Assembly (NCBI GenBank): GCA_027491355.1
Contig: JAIXWI010000005.1
Coordinates: forward strand, 62,001-126,000
Reading direction: 5' to 3'
DNA from: Bacteroidota bacterium
Lineage (GTDB): Bacteria; Bacteroidota; Bacteroidia; UKL13-3
DNA: 64,000 nucleotides
Part shown: positions 18,499-27,061 of the stretch, piece by piece
Position numbering within the stretch: the first letter of the stretch is position 1
Layout: every line of letters begins with the position of its first letter
Translations under genes and position numbers: made by a program
Notes under the pieces: model-generated
The model's database searches: none
Told to the model about the DNA's origin: nothing
The model's input: the letters and a program-made list of their open reading frames with translations, nothing else

Positions 18499-19361
18499 AG
18501 CGTATATTGGGTTTCTTGTACAATTAATAAATTACATGGGAGGTCGGCCAAAGCAAATTCAATATCATGCGGAAAAACACGGTCTATTAAATTCATCTGT
18601 TTATCTGGTGAATTCAAAACCAATAAATCAGCTTGTTTTTCACGCGCAAACTTACTGATTACATACCCAGGTTTACCTTCTATTCGTTCAGTACAAACAG
18701 TAATGCCACCACAATCATTGCATTTTAATATCTCTTCCAATTTAAGGTCTTCTTCCTTCACAAATTCTTCTTTAATGGCTTCTACTTCAGCTTCCTTTAA
18801 TTCTTCATGTCTTATCAATGCCATCTTACTCAAATCTGTTTCTTGAATGATGTTGAGTGATGCTGCCTGATAAGCTTTTCCTATTGCAATTGCAGTAGCT
18901 ATTGTATATTCTGATTTGGGGTGGTCGCTACCCTCCACAACTATGTGTTTGAAACCTGTTGGATGAATGTTTGGTTCAGTAAGCATGAGCATACTGCATT
19001 TAACCTTACGGCTTAATTTTCTCGCAACACCACCTAAAAAATATTTCAAAAGGTTCTCTTTTTCCAAAGCACCTGCAACCAACAAATCAATGGATTCATT
19101 TTGGCAAATTGTTAAAATAGTTTCAACTGTTTCACCTTCTTCCCAAATAATTTTATTGGTATTGGCGTCTAATCCAAACCTGTGAATGAGGTGTTTTAAG
19201 TATTGTTCTTGATGGATAGTTTTCTTTCCAATATGAATAAAAACCAGCTGCGAACCTAACTTAACTTGAAGTTGTTTTGCCTCAGCCAATAGTGCCTCGC
19301 AGCGTGGCGAAAACGCTACTGCAATTGCAATTTTTTTGAAAGGATTTTCAACTAAATTCAT
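18495..19361 (-). CDS. Tandem universal stress protein
   Basis: A 288-residue cytoplasmic protein with two UspA-like halves. The first begins KKIAIAVAFSPRCEALLAEA and includes ESIDLLVAGALEKENLLKYFLGGVARKLSRKVKCSMLML. The second starts FKHIVVEGSDHPKSEYTIATA and ends QADLLVLNSPDKQ...PCNLLIVQE. The classical ATP-binding G-2x-G-9x-G(S/T) pattern is degenerate in both halves. It overlaps the antiporter gene, so a role in regulating that transporter is plausible but inferred. Confidence 0.8.
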   Translation of the reverse strand: MNLVENPFKKIAIAVAFSPRCEALLAEAKQLQVKLGSQLVFIHIGKKTIHQEQYLKHLIHRFGLDANTNKIIWEEGETVETILTICQNESIDLLVAGALEKENLLKYFLGGVARKLSRKVKCSMLMLTEPNIHPTGFKHIVVEGSDHPKSEYTIATAIAIGKAYQAASLNIIQETDLSKMALIRHEELKEAEVEAIKEEFVKEEDLKLEEILKCNDCGGITVCTERIEGKPGYVISKFAREKQADLLVLNSPDKQMNLIDRVFPHDIEFALADLPCNLLIVQETQYTL

Positions 19362-19434
19362 GAAACAATTATACGGAAATAAAGCTTGTTTTTGTCGGTG
19401 TTTACCGATTATTTGTTAAACTTGTAGTGTTCTT

Positions 19435-21483
19435 ATGAAAAAAGAAACTTTACTAGAGGCTTATACGCTGATGTGTTCAGCCAGGGCTATGGCAGATATT
19501 TATGATGCCAATAGGTCTGTAACCAAATATGTTCACTCAACCAGCCGTGGGCATGAGGCCATACAGCTTGCTGTGGGTTTGCAATTGCAGGCACAAGATT
19601 TTGCATCCCCCTATTACCGTGACGAGAGCATGTTATTGGCAATGGGCATGAGTCCTTACGAATTAATGCTACAACTCTTGGCCAAATCAGAAGACCCATT
19701 TTCAGGGGGACGAACTTACTACAGTCATCCTAGTTTAAAAAGAGATGGATTTCCAAGAATGCCACACCAAAGTAGCGCTACAGGCATGCAGGCCATACCT
19801 GCTACAGGGATGGCGCATGGGGTTGCATATTTAGAATCACAGGGCTTGATAGATTTAAATGAAAAACCCGTTGTCTTGTGCAGTTTGGGTGATGGTTCGG
19901 TTACAGAAGGAGAAGTTGCAGAAGCCTTTCAAATGGCTGTTTTAAAAAACCTACCTGTATTTTACTTGATTCAAGACAATGATTGGGGTATCAGTGCCAG
20001 CGGTTCAGAAATGCGGGCAATGGATGCTTATGAATATGCAGGAGGTTTCAAGGGTTTACAAAGATTAAGAGTGGATGGAAGTGACTTTGAAAAATCATGG
20101 ATAGCTGTTCACCAATGCATCGACTATGTGCGTGAAAAAAGAGGTCCTATTTTGTTGCATGCCAAAGTTCCTTTGTTGGGTCACCACACTTCAGGGGTAA
20201 GAAAAGAATGGTACAGAACAGAGGAGGATCTTACCAAGCATGGTCGCCTTGATCCGCTTGATAAACTGTATGTAAAACTGGTACAACTAGGAGTGAGTGA
20301 ACAAGAATTGGCTGAAATCAATGCAATAGAAACTGACCGGGTTGCACAACAATTTAAACAAGCCGTTGAAGCAGAAAACCCATCTATAACTTCAGCAACC
20401 GACCACGTTTATGCACCTAGTCAAGCAACAGAAGAAGTAGGTAATAGAGCCCCATTAGGTAAAGAACCTGTAGTAATGGTAGATGCCGCTTTGCACGCTG
20501 TTGATGAATTGATGCACAAACATCCTGAATGTATTTTTTACGGACAAGATGTGGGTTTAAGATTAGGTGGAGTATTCCGAGAAGCTGCAACTTTGGCTGC
20601 AAAATATGGAGAAAATAGGGTATTCAACACACCCATTCAAGAAGCATACATTGTAGGTTCAACAGTTGGTATGAGTGCTGTTGGGGTAAAACCAATCGTT
20701 GAAATTCAATTTGCCGATTATGTTTGGAGCGGCATCAACCAATTGGTGTGCGAAGTTTCAAAATCTTGCTACCTCAGCATGGGGAAATATCCAATCAGTG
20801 CCATCATTCGCATTCCAATAGGTGCATACGGTGGTGGTGGACCTTACCATTCTGGCAGTATAGAATCTACTTTGTTAACTATCAAGGGAATAAAAATTGC
20901 CTATCCAAGTAATGCTGCCGATATGAAAGGACTCATGAAAGCTGCCTATTACGACGGCAACCCTTGCATTATGTTGGAACACAAAGGACTTTATTGGAGT
21001 AAAAATCCGGGTACAGAAACTGCTAGGTGCATTGAACCAGATGCAGATTATGTTTTACCTTTTGGAAAAGCAGCAATTGTTCAACATGCAAGTGATGTGG
21101 CCATAGACATGGGCGAATCTTGTTTGGTAGTCACTTATGGCATGGGCGTTCATTGGGCTTTAGCAGCTGCCAAACAATTGAATGGGAATATTGAAATTTT
21201 AGACTTAAGAACCCTACAACCATTAGATGAAGCCACCATTATGGAGCGTGTGCAAGTTCATGGCAAATGTTTGGTATTGACTGAAGAACCTTTGTTAAAC
21301 TCATTTGCAGAAAGTTTAGCTGCCCGGATCATGCAACAATGTTTTCAAAAATTAGATGCCCCAGTTGCTACATTAGGGGCTCAAAATGTACCTGCCATTC
21401 CTCTGAATACTGATTTAGAAGCTGCCATATTACCGAATGTAGAAAAATTGCTGACTGCTTTACAACATTTATTGAACGCTTAA
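19435..21483 (+). CDS. Fused 2-oxoacid dehydrogenase E1 alpha/beta, thiamine-dependent
   Basis: A 682-residue single chain carrying both halves of a branched-chain-type or pyruvate-type E1 enzyme. The alpha half (about 1-330) has SRGHEAIQLAVG, SPYYRDESMLLAMG and the thiamine diphosphate site GDGSVTEGE ending at IQDNDWGISAS, where the second Asn of the classic NN is Asp. The beta half (about 345-682) has FYGQDVGLRLGGVFR, NTPIQEAYIVGSTVGMSAVG, EIQFADYVWSGINQ and MLEHKGLYW. No E2 or E3 gene lies nearby. Fused E1 proteins of this kind are frequent in Bacteroidota. The 2-oxoacid substrate is unknown. A weak promoter (TTTG 19391, TAAACTTG 19417) precedes it. Confidence 0.88.
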   Translation: MKKETLLEAYTLMCSARAMADIYDANRSVTKYVHSTSRGHEAIQLAVGLQLQAQDFASPYYRDESMLLAMGMSPYELMLQLLAKSEDPFSGGRTYYSHPSLKRDGFPRMPHQSSATGMQAIPATGMAHGVAYLESQGLIDLNEKPVVLCSLGDGSVTEGEVAEAFQMAVLKNLPVFYLIQDNDWGISASGSEMRAMDAYEYAGGFKGLQRLRVDGSDFEKSWIAVHQCIDYVREKRGPILLHAKVPLLGHHTSGVRKEWYRTEEDLTKHGRLDPLDKLYVKLVQLGVSEQELAEINAIETDRVAQQFKQAVEAENPSITSATDHVYAPSQATEEVGNRAPLGKEPVVMVDAALHAVDELMHKHPECIFYGQDVGLRLGGVFREAATLAAKYGENRVFNTPIQEAYIVGSTVGMSAVGVKPIVEIQFADYVWSGINQLVCEVSKSCYLSMGKYPISAIIRIPIGAYGGGGPYHSGSIESTLLTIKGIKIAYPSNAADMKGLMKAAYYDGNPCIMLEHKGLYWSKNPGTETARCIEPDADYVLPFGKAAIVQHASDVAIDMGESCLVVTYGMGVHWALAAAKQLNGNIEILDLRTLQPLDEATIMERVQVHGKCLVLTEEPLLNSFAESLAARIMQQCFQKLDAPVATLGAQNVPAIPLNTDLEAAILPNVEKLLTALQHLLNA

Positions 21484-21521
21484 ATAATTTCAAAAAAATA
21501 GCCCTATTTATCCAGAAACTA

Positions 21522-21553
21522 TTTGGCAATAGTAGGAATAAACTGCAACTTTG
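21522..21553 (+). promoter_or_regulatory. Probable promoter of purL
   Basis: TTTG at 21522-21525 and CAACTTTG at 21546-21553 are separated by 20 bases; the second differs by one base from TAnnTTTG. It ends 18 bases before the purL ATG. Confidence 0.45.
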
Positions 21554-21571
21554 TGCTTTCTCTATTTTACC

Positions 21572-23812
21572 ATGAGCCAAGTACAACCAGTAGGAAATTT
21601 AGCAAGCCTTGAACAAGCACAGCAACTGGGTTTAAGACCCGAAGAATTCGAAAAAATCAAAGAAATTTTAGGCAGAGTACCCACTTTTACTGAACTGAGT
21701 ATTTATTCTGTGATGTGGAGTGAACATTGCTCCTACAAAAACTCTATCATTTGGTTAAAAACACTTCCAAAAGAAGGTGAAAAAATGTTGGCCAAAGCAG
21801 GTGAAGAAAACGCCGGTTTAATTGATATAGGTGATGGCTTGGCTTGCTGTTTTAAAATCGAATCACATAACCATCCTTCTGCTATTGAGCCATACCAAGG
21901 TGCGGCAACTGGGGTTGGAGGCATTAACCGTGATATTTTCTCAATGGGAGCAAGACCAATTGCTCAACTCAACTCTTTGCGTTTTGGCAACATCCACAAT
22001 GAAAGAACCAAGTGGTTGGTGAGAGGTGTTGTAAAAGGAATTGGCAATTATGGCAATGCATTTGGAATACCAACAGTAGGTGGCGAAGTCTATTTTGATG
22101 ATTGTTACCAAATCAACCCGCTGGTAAATGCAATGAGTGTTGGCATTGCAAAAGTTGGGCATACTGTTTCTGCCATTGCTGACGGACCCGGAAACCCAGT
22201 TTATATTTTTGGGTCTGCAACTGGCAAAGATGGCATCCATGGTGCTGCATTTGCCTCTAAAGACATAACCGAAGATTCAGCCAAAGATTTACCATCAGTT
22301 CAAGTTGGAGATCCCTTTTGGGAGAAGTTGATATTAGAAGCCAGCATGGAGTTGCTTGAAACCAATGCCATTGTAGGTATGCAAGACATGGGTGCTGCGG
22401 GCATTACTTGTTCAACCAGTGAAATGGCAGCTAAGTCTAAAACAGGTATGAAAATATGGCTTGACAAAGTTCCAATGCGTCAGGCCGACATGAAAGATTG
22501 GGAAATTTTATTGAGCGAAAGCCAAGAGCGCATGCTGGTCATCGTTAAAAAAGGACAAGAAAAAACAGTTGAAAAAATATTCGAAAAATGGGATTTAACT
22601 TATGCCATCATCGGTGAAGTTACAGACTCAGCACACGTTCAATATTACATGAACAATGAACTCCGAGCCCATATTCCCGCAGAAAGTTTGGTATTAGGTG
22701 GAGGAGCCCCAGTTTATGAGAGAACTTACACTGAGCCTAAATATTTCAAAGAAATTCAAGCTTTTCAACTTGACAACATTACAGATTGTACCATTGAGGA
22801 AGCAAAAGACATTGCAAAATGGATATTGGCACAACCAAACATTGCTAGCAAAAAATGGGTATACAATCAATACGACAGCATGGTTGGTACCATCAACCAA
22901 AGTACAAACAAGCATTCAGATGCAGCTGTTGTAAAAGTGAAAGGAACAGACAAATCAATTGCAATGACTGTTGATTGTAACAGCCGATTTGTATATGCCG
23001 ATCCTTTCAAAGGAGGCATGATGGCCGTTACTGAAGCAGCAAGAAATTTAGTGTGTTCAGGAGCAGAACCAGCTGCAATTACCAACTGTTTGAATTTTGG
23101 TAACCCATACAATCCTGAAGTGTATTACCAATTTGTTTATGCCATTAAAGGTATGGGCGAAGCATGTAGAAAATTTGACACCCCAGTAACGGGCGGTAAT
23201 GTGAGTTTTTACAATCAAAGCAGTGATGAAAATGCAGTTTTTCCTACTCCAACAATTGGTATGGTGGGCTTGATTCCTGGTGGTGGCAAACAAATGACCC
23301 TTGACTTTAAAAAAGAAGGAGATTTGATTTATGTATTGGGCGAACAACACAACGATATCAGCAGCTCACAGTACTTGGTACATTACAAAAAAGTAAAGCA
23401 AAGCCCTGCACCTTTTTTTGATTTAGACCAAGACCACAAAACACAAAAAGCATTGCTTGAAGCCATTGCTCAACAATTGGTTGAGTCGGCTCACGATACC
23501 AGTGAAGGCGGTTTGTTTGTAGCCTTGTTTGAATCTGCAAAACCCAATCAAATGGGTTTTCATATCCAACAAAATAAAAACATCCGAAATGATGCCTATT
23601 TATTTGGTGAAACACAGGGTCGCATCGTAGTTTCTGTTACGCCACTTAAAAAGCAAGCATTTGAGAACTTATTGAGTCAACACAGTGTAAGTTTTGACTG
23701 TATTGGTCATGTAAGTGCAGGAAGTATAGACATAAACGGAACATCTTTTGGTACTACTTTAGAATACATTGATACCTATGAAAACAGTTTAGGTAGTCTG
23801 TTAGAATCATAA
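21572..23812 (+). CDS. purL: Phosphoribosylformylglycinamidine synthase subunit PurL (small type)
   Basis: Catalyses the ATP-dependent fourth step of purine synthesis, converting FGAR to FGAM with ammonia from PurQ. The 746-residue product starting MSQVQPVGN has the length of the small PurL type that works with separate PurS and PurQ. An in-frame TTG 21 bases upstream lies in the -7 element and is rejected. Signatures are [14 protein letters not shown] with the catalytic His, [53 protein letters not shown] and [17 protein letters not shown]. PurS and PurQ are not nearby. Confidence 0.96.
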   Translation: MSQVQPVGNLASLEQAQQLGLRPEEFEKIKEILGRVPTFTELSIYSVMWSEHCSYKNSIIWLKTLPKEGEKMLAKAGEENAGLIDIGDGLACCFKIESHNHPSAIEPYQGAATGVGGINRDIFSMGARPIAQLNSLRFGNIHNERTKWLVRGVVKGIGNYGNAFGIPTVGGEVYFDDCYQINPLVNAMSVGIAKVGHTVSAIADGPGNPVYIFGSATGKDGIHGAAFASKDITEDSAKDLPSVQVGDPFWEKLILEASMELLETNAIVGMQDMGAAGITCSTSEMAAKSKTGMKIWLDKVPMRQADMKDWEILLSESQERMLVIVKKGQEKTVEKIFEKWDLTYAIIGEVTDSAHVQYYMNNELRAHIPAESLVLGGGAPVYERTYTEPKYFKEIQAFQLDNITDCTIEEAKDIAKWILAQPNIASKKWVYNQYDSMVGTINQSTNKHSDAAVVKVKGTDKSIAMTVDCNSRFVYADPFKGGMMAVTEAARNLVCSGAEPAAITNCLNFGNPYNPEVYYQFVYAIKGMGEACRKFDTPVTGGNVSFYNQSSDENAVFPTPTIGMVGLIPGGGKQMTLDFKKEGDLIYVLGEQHNDISSSQYLVHYKKVKQSPAPFFDLDQDHKTQKALLEAIAQQLVESAHDTSEGGLFVALFESAKPNQMGFHIQQNKNIRNDAYLFGETQGRIVVSVTPLKKQAFENLLSQHSVSFDCIGHVSAGSIDINGTSFGTTLEYIDTYENSLGSLLES

Positions 23813-23831
23813 CATTACCAATCCCTCAAAA

Positions 23832-24668
23832 ATGGCACTCGATCAGTTAGAAGACGAATACAATTCAGAAGAAAAAGAAATGAGCTTCTTCGACCATGTC
23901 GATGAGTTGAGAAGCCATATCATGAAATCTGTAATTGCCATTTTTGTATGCGCAATAGTAGTGTTCTTTAACAAATACCTCTTGTTTGATGTCATTTTAT
24001 TTGGACCTATGCATACAGATTTTTGGACCTACCAAATCATGTGCGAGCTTTCCAATAAATTCATCGGTAACGATATGTACTGTGTCAAAGAGATTGGTTT
24101 TGTATTGTCTAACATTGATATCACTGGCCAATTTACTCAGCATTTATTCATTTCATTTGTAGGTGGTATTATTGTTGCATTCCCTTTTGTGCTTTGGCAA
24201 CTATGGCGCTTTATCAAGCCTGCACTGAACGAAAAAGAAATCAATTATGCCAAAGGACTTGTGTTTTTTAGTTCTATGTTATTTTTCATAGGCATTGCTT
24301 TTGGTTATTTCATATTGTCACCATTGTCAATCCAGTTTTTGGGCTCCTATCAGGTTAGTAGCTTGGTAAGCAATGAAATCAACCTGGAGTCTTATGTATC
24401 TTTTGTTTCAACTTTAACATTTGCAACCGGCATTATTTTTGAAATGCCGATATTGGTTTATTTCTTAGCTAAAATAGGCATTCTTGGTAGTCGTTTGATG
24501 AGCAAATATAGAAGGTATGCAATTGTTGTGATTTTAATCATAGCAGGTATCTTGACCCCTTCTCCAGACATGGCGAGTCAGATCATGATGGCCATTCCAT
24601 TGTACGGGCTTTACGAGCTAAGTATCATTGTTGCAAGACGTGTAGAAAAAAATAAAAATAAAAAATAG
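23832..24668 (+). CDS. tatC: Twin-arginine translocase subunit TatC
   Basis: The substrate-receptor subunit of the Tat pathway, which exports folded proteins across the inner membrane. The 278-residue product has the N-terminal MSFFDHVDELRSHIMKSV, matching the signal-binding motif of TatC, and the conserved FVLWQLWRFIKPAL...E block (about residues 115-140). Six hydrophobic helices are visible, ending AIVVILIIAGILTPSPDMASQI. It starts 19 bases after purL and is followed one base later by rpiB. Confidence 0.95.
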   Translation: MALDQLEDEYNSEEKEMSFFDHVDELRSHIMKSVIAIFVCAIVVFFNKYLLFDVILFGPMHTDFWTYQIMCELSNKFIGNDMYCVKEIGFVLSNIDITGQFTQHLFISFVGGIIVAFPFVLWQLWRFIKPALNEKEINYAKGLVFFSSMLFFIGIAFGYFILSPLSIQFLGSYQVSSLVSNEINLESYVSFVSTLTFATGIIFEMPILVYFLAKIGILGSRLMSKYRRYAIVVILIIAGILTPSPDMASQIMMAIPLYGLYELSIIVARRVEKNKNKK

Positions 24669-24669
24669 T

Positions 24670-25104
24670 ATGGGTATCAAAATAGCCATTGCTGCAGATC
24701 ATGCAGGTTTTGAGTACAAAACAGCCATCAAACAATTTTTAACCGAAAAAGGATTTGAATGCATTGATTTTGGTGCACATTCATCTGATTCAGTAGACTA
24801 TCCAGATGTTACTCATCCTTTGGCAAATGAAGTAGTGACTGGCAACAGCACTTTTGGAATCTTAATCTGTGGCAGTGGCAATGGTGTTTGCATGACAGCC
24901 AATAAACACCAAGGTATCCGCGCTGCTTTATGCTGGAACAAAGAATTAGGAGAATTGGCCAGGTTGCACAACAACGCAAATGTGCTTTGTTTGCCTGCAC
25001 GTTTCATTGATTTACACACTGCAATTGCCATTTGTGAGGTATTTTTAAATACCGCATTCGAAGGTGGAAGACATGCCAACAGGGTTCAAAAAATAAACTG
25101 TTAA
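24670..25104 (+). CDS. rpiB: Ribose 5-phosphate isomerase B
   Basis: Interconverts ribulose 5-phosphate and ribose 5-phosphate in the pentose phosphate pathway. The 144 residues cover the full RpiB/LacAB domain: IAADHAGFEYK, DYPDVTHPLA, ILICGSGNGVCMTANK with the active-site Cys, GIRAALCWN, HNNANVLCLPARF, and FEGGRHANRV. Its stop is directly followed by the meaB start, so they are co-transcribed. Confidence 0.96.
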   Translation: MGIKIAIAADHAGFEYKTAIKQFLTEKGFECIDFGAHSSDSVDYPDVTHPLANEVVTGNSTFGILICGSGNGVCMTANKHQGIRAALCWNKELGELARLHNNANVLCLPARFIDLHTAIAICEVFLNTAFEGGRHANRVQKINC

Positions 25105-26013
25105 TTGACAAACGAAGCAAGCATAGCAGCCATCTCGAATGGTAATGTTCGAGCCATTTCAAGAGCCATTTCAGGTATTGAAGATGAACACCCTGCTTAT
25201 TCAGAATTGTTAAAAAGCTTGCAATTTAAAAACACACCTGTAATTGGTTTTACAGGACCTCCTGGCGCAGGAAAGAGTACACTCATTAGCGCATTGCTAT
25301 CTCATTTAAATACGCTCAACAAAAGGGTTGCTGTGGTTGCTGTAGATCCTAGTTCGCCCTTTAGCAAAGGCGCATTGCTTGGTGACCGCTTGCGCATGAA
25401 CGAGCATTATTTACTTCCCAATGTATTTATCAGGAGTATGGCAACCAGAGGCAGTTTGGGTGGTTTAGCCCCTAAGGTTTTTGAAGTTTGTGACCTATTA
25501 AAATGCGCCAATTTTGATTATATATTTATTGAAACTGTGGGCGTTGGACAAAGTGAAGTTGAAATTGCTGCATTGGCAGATACCACAGTTTTGGTTTTAG
25601 TACCTGAAGCTGGTGATGACATTCAAACCATTAAAAGTGGGATCATGGAAATTGCCGACGTATATGTGCTTAACAAATCGGACCGAAGTGGTGCCGATAT
25701 TTTTTACAGAAACTTGGTTCAATTGGCACATCAAACGGCCAATAAAGATTGGGAAAACCCCGTTGTACAAACCATTGCCAACGATAAAAAGGGTGTTGAA
25801 AAATTACTAGATGCCATTGTTGCTCATCAACACAGCGAACACCACCACGAGAAAAAAATTGAACTCCTAGTTAAGAAAGCCATCAACCTCATTACCCAAT
25901 CCAGGATCAAGGACTTGGTTCCAGAAGAAATTAAAAAAAATATCCAAACTGAATTTAGTGAAAACTTTAACCTGTACAGGTTTGTTAAAAGGTTTATACA
26001 ATCAGCAAAATGA
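25105..26013 (+). CDS. meaB: Methylmalonyl-CoA mutase-associated GTPase MeaB
   Basis: A G3E-family chaperone GTPase that loads and protects the adenosylcobalamin-dependent methylmalonyl-CoA mutase. The 302 residues include Walker A GFTGPPGAGKSTLI (about 49-62), VVAVDPSSPFSKGALLGDRLRM, IETVGVGQSEVEIA, and NKSDRSGAD for guanine recognition. The start is TTG directly after the rpiB TAA; no ATG exists before the conserved domain, so a TTG start is needed. It implies that the cell uses B12 coenzyme, which fits the cobalamin uptake locus at the right end of the window. Confidence 0.93.
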   Translation: MTNEASIAAISNGNVRAISRAISGIEDEHPAYSELLKSLQFKNTPVIGFTGPPGAGKSTLISALLSHLNTLNKRVAVVAVDPSSPFSKGALLGDRLRMNEHYLLPNVFIRSMATRGSLGGLAPKVFEVCDLLKCANFDYIFIETVGVGQSEVEIAALADTTVLVLVPEAGDDIQTIKSGIMEIADVYVLNKSDRSGADIFYRNLVQLAHQTANKDWENPVVQTIANDKKGVEKLLDAIVAHQHSEHHHEKKIELLVKKAINLITQSRIKDLVPEEIKKNIQTEFSENFNLYRFVKRFIQSAK

Positions 26014-26585
26014 AAATTACCATTGTTTCTGGCTCTGCCAGAGAAAACAACAATACCATCCGTGTAGCCCTAGCACTTAAAAAAATGTTGGAGCAAGCGC
26101 ATGAAGTTCAAGTCATAGATTTCAACCATTACGATATTCCTTTTCTATCTCAAGGCGGCTTCAAACCAACAACATTGACTAAATTTCAAGCACATTGCGT
26201 AACCGCACTTGATGAAAGTAACCTGATTTTATTTGTCTCACCAGAATACAATTGGAGTACAACCCCAGAATTGCTCAATTTGTTGCATTGTTTGGGTACT
26301 GCTCCATTTAAAAATGCATTACAAAATAAAGTGTTTTCTTTTGTTGGGGTATCAACAGGTAAAGGCGGTAAAGCGCCTGCCATTCAGTTGATGCAAATTG
26401 TAAACAAGCTCATTGGATTTAGCCAAACCGAATCAATTGTTTCAGCTAAAATATTTGAGGTTCATTTTGTAAAAGAAGTACTAGATGAAAATGGAAACAG
26501 TTTAGGCAACCAACTTTTCGACAATGGTTTCAAAGAATATTTGAATTACACATTGGATATAGCTAAGAGGTGGCTGAGGGCTTAA
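26010..26585 (+). CDS. NADPH-dependent FMN reductase-like flavoprotein
   Basis: A 191-residue flavodoxin-fold protein. It starts KITIVSGSARENNNTIRVALAL (phosphate-binding loop of the FMN site), then VQVIDFNHYDIPFLSQGG and LFVSPEYNWSTTPELLNLL, which matches the PEYN motif of the NADPH-dependent FMN reductase family, and VGVSTGKGGKAP. The ATG overlaps the meaB stop by 4 bases (ATGA), which points to translational coupling. The physiological electron acceptor is unknown. Converges on gldH with 1 base between stops. Confidence 0.85.
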   Translation: MKITIVSGSARENNNTIRVALALKKMLEQAHEVQVIDFNHYDIPFLSQGGFKPTTLTKFQAHCVTALDESNLILFVSPEYNWSTTPELLNLLHCLGTAPFKNALQNKVFSFVGVSTGKGGKAPAIQLMQIVNKLIGFSQTESIVSAKIFEVHFVKEVLDENGNSLGNQLFDNGFKEYLNYTLDIAKRWLRA

Positions 26586-26586
26586 T

Positions 26587-27057
26587 TTATTGCGGAACTT
26601 TTTCTATTCTAATACCTGAAGCTATGACACCTGTTAAGGTATCATTACGCATGTTTTGCTCCAGTTCAAACCTGTAAATGCCGTTTTCTTTGAACCTGAA
26701 CTTTTCCTTTACAGGAACTTGATAGTCGAACAAATCGCCTAAACCTTTACCAAGCCATTTGCCATTCTCATCAGCTAAAATCAATTCTTTACGTTCAGTT
26801 TGTTGTTGCATAGATGGGGTTGTTGTATGCAAATTCACATACATATTGCTGAACAAATAATCGGCACTGATCCTCACATTTAAGAATAAATTGTATTGGG
26901 CTATGGTATCGGTAATGGGCACATCAAAAATGAGTTTATTTTGATAGTTCCAACCCTGAACCGGGAGGTCTTTGTTTTCATCAATGAGTCTGTTAGCATC
27001 ACAAGCAATGAAAAACAAACTACTCACCAATACCAATATGTTCAATAGTTGTTTCAA
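26587..27057 (-). CDS. gldH: Gliding motility lipoprotein GldH
   Basis: GldH is an outer-membrane-directed lipoprotein required for gliding in Flavobacterium and widely found beside PSP1/RicT genes in Bacteroidota. The 156-residue product has a lipoprotein signal (KQLLNILVLVSSLFFIAC, lipidation Cys19) and a beta-rich body containing WNYQNKLIFDVPITDT, FLNVRISADYLFSNMYV and GLGDLFDYQVPVKEKFRF. The frame extends 86 codons further upstream through ricT in another frame, but that part is low-complexity shadow. The chosen start is TTG at 27057, 4 bases after the ricT stop, because it puts a signal peptide at the very N terminus and gives the usual family length. Confidence 0.88.
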   Translation of the reverse strand: MKQLLNILVLVSSLFFIACDANRLIDENKDLPVQGWNYQNKLIFDVPITDTIAQYNLFLNVRISADYLFSNMYVNLHTTTPSMQQQTERKELILADENGKWLGKGLGDLFDYQVPVKEKFRFKENGIYRFELEQNMRNDTLTGVIASGIRIEKVPQ

Positions 27058-27061
27058 GTTC

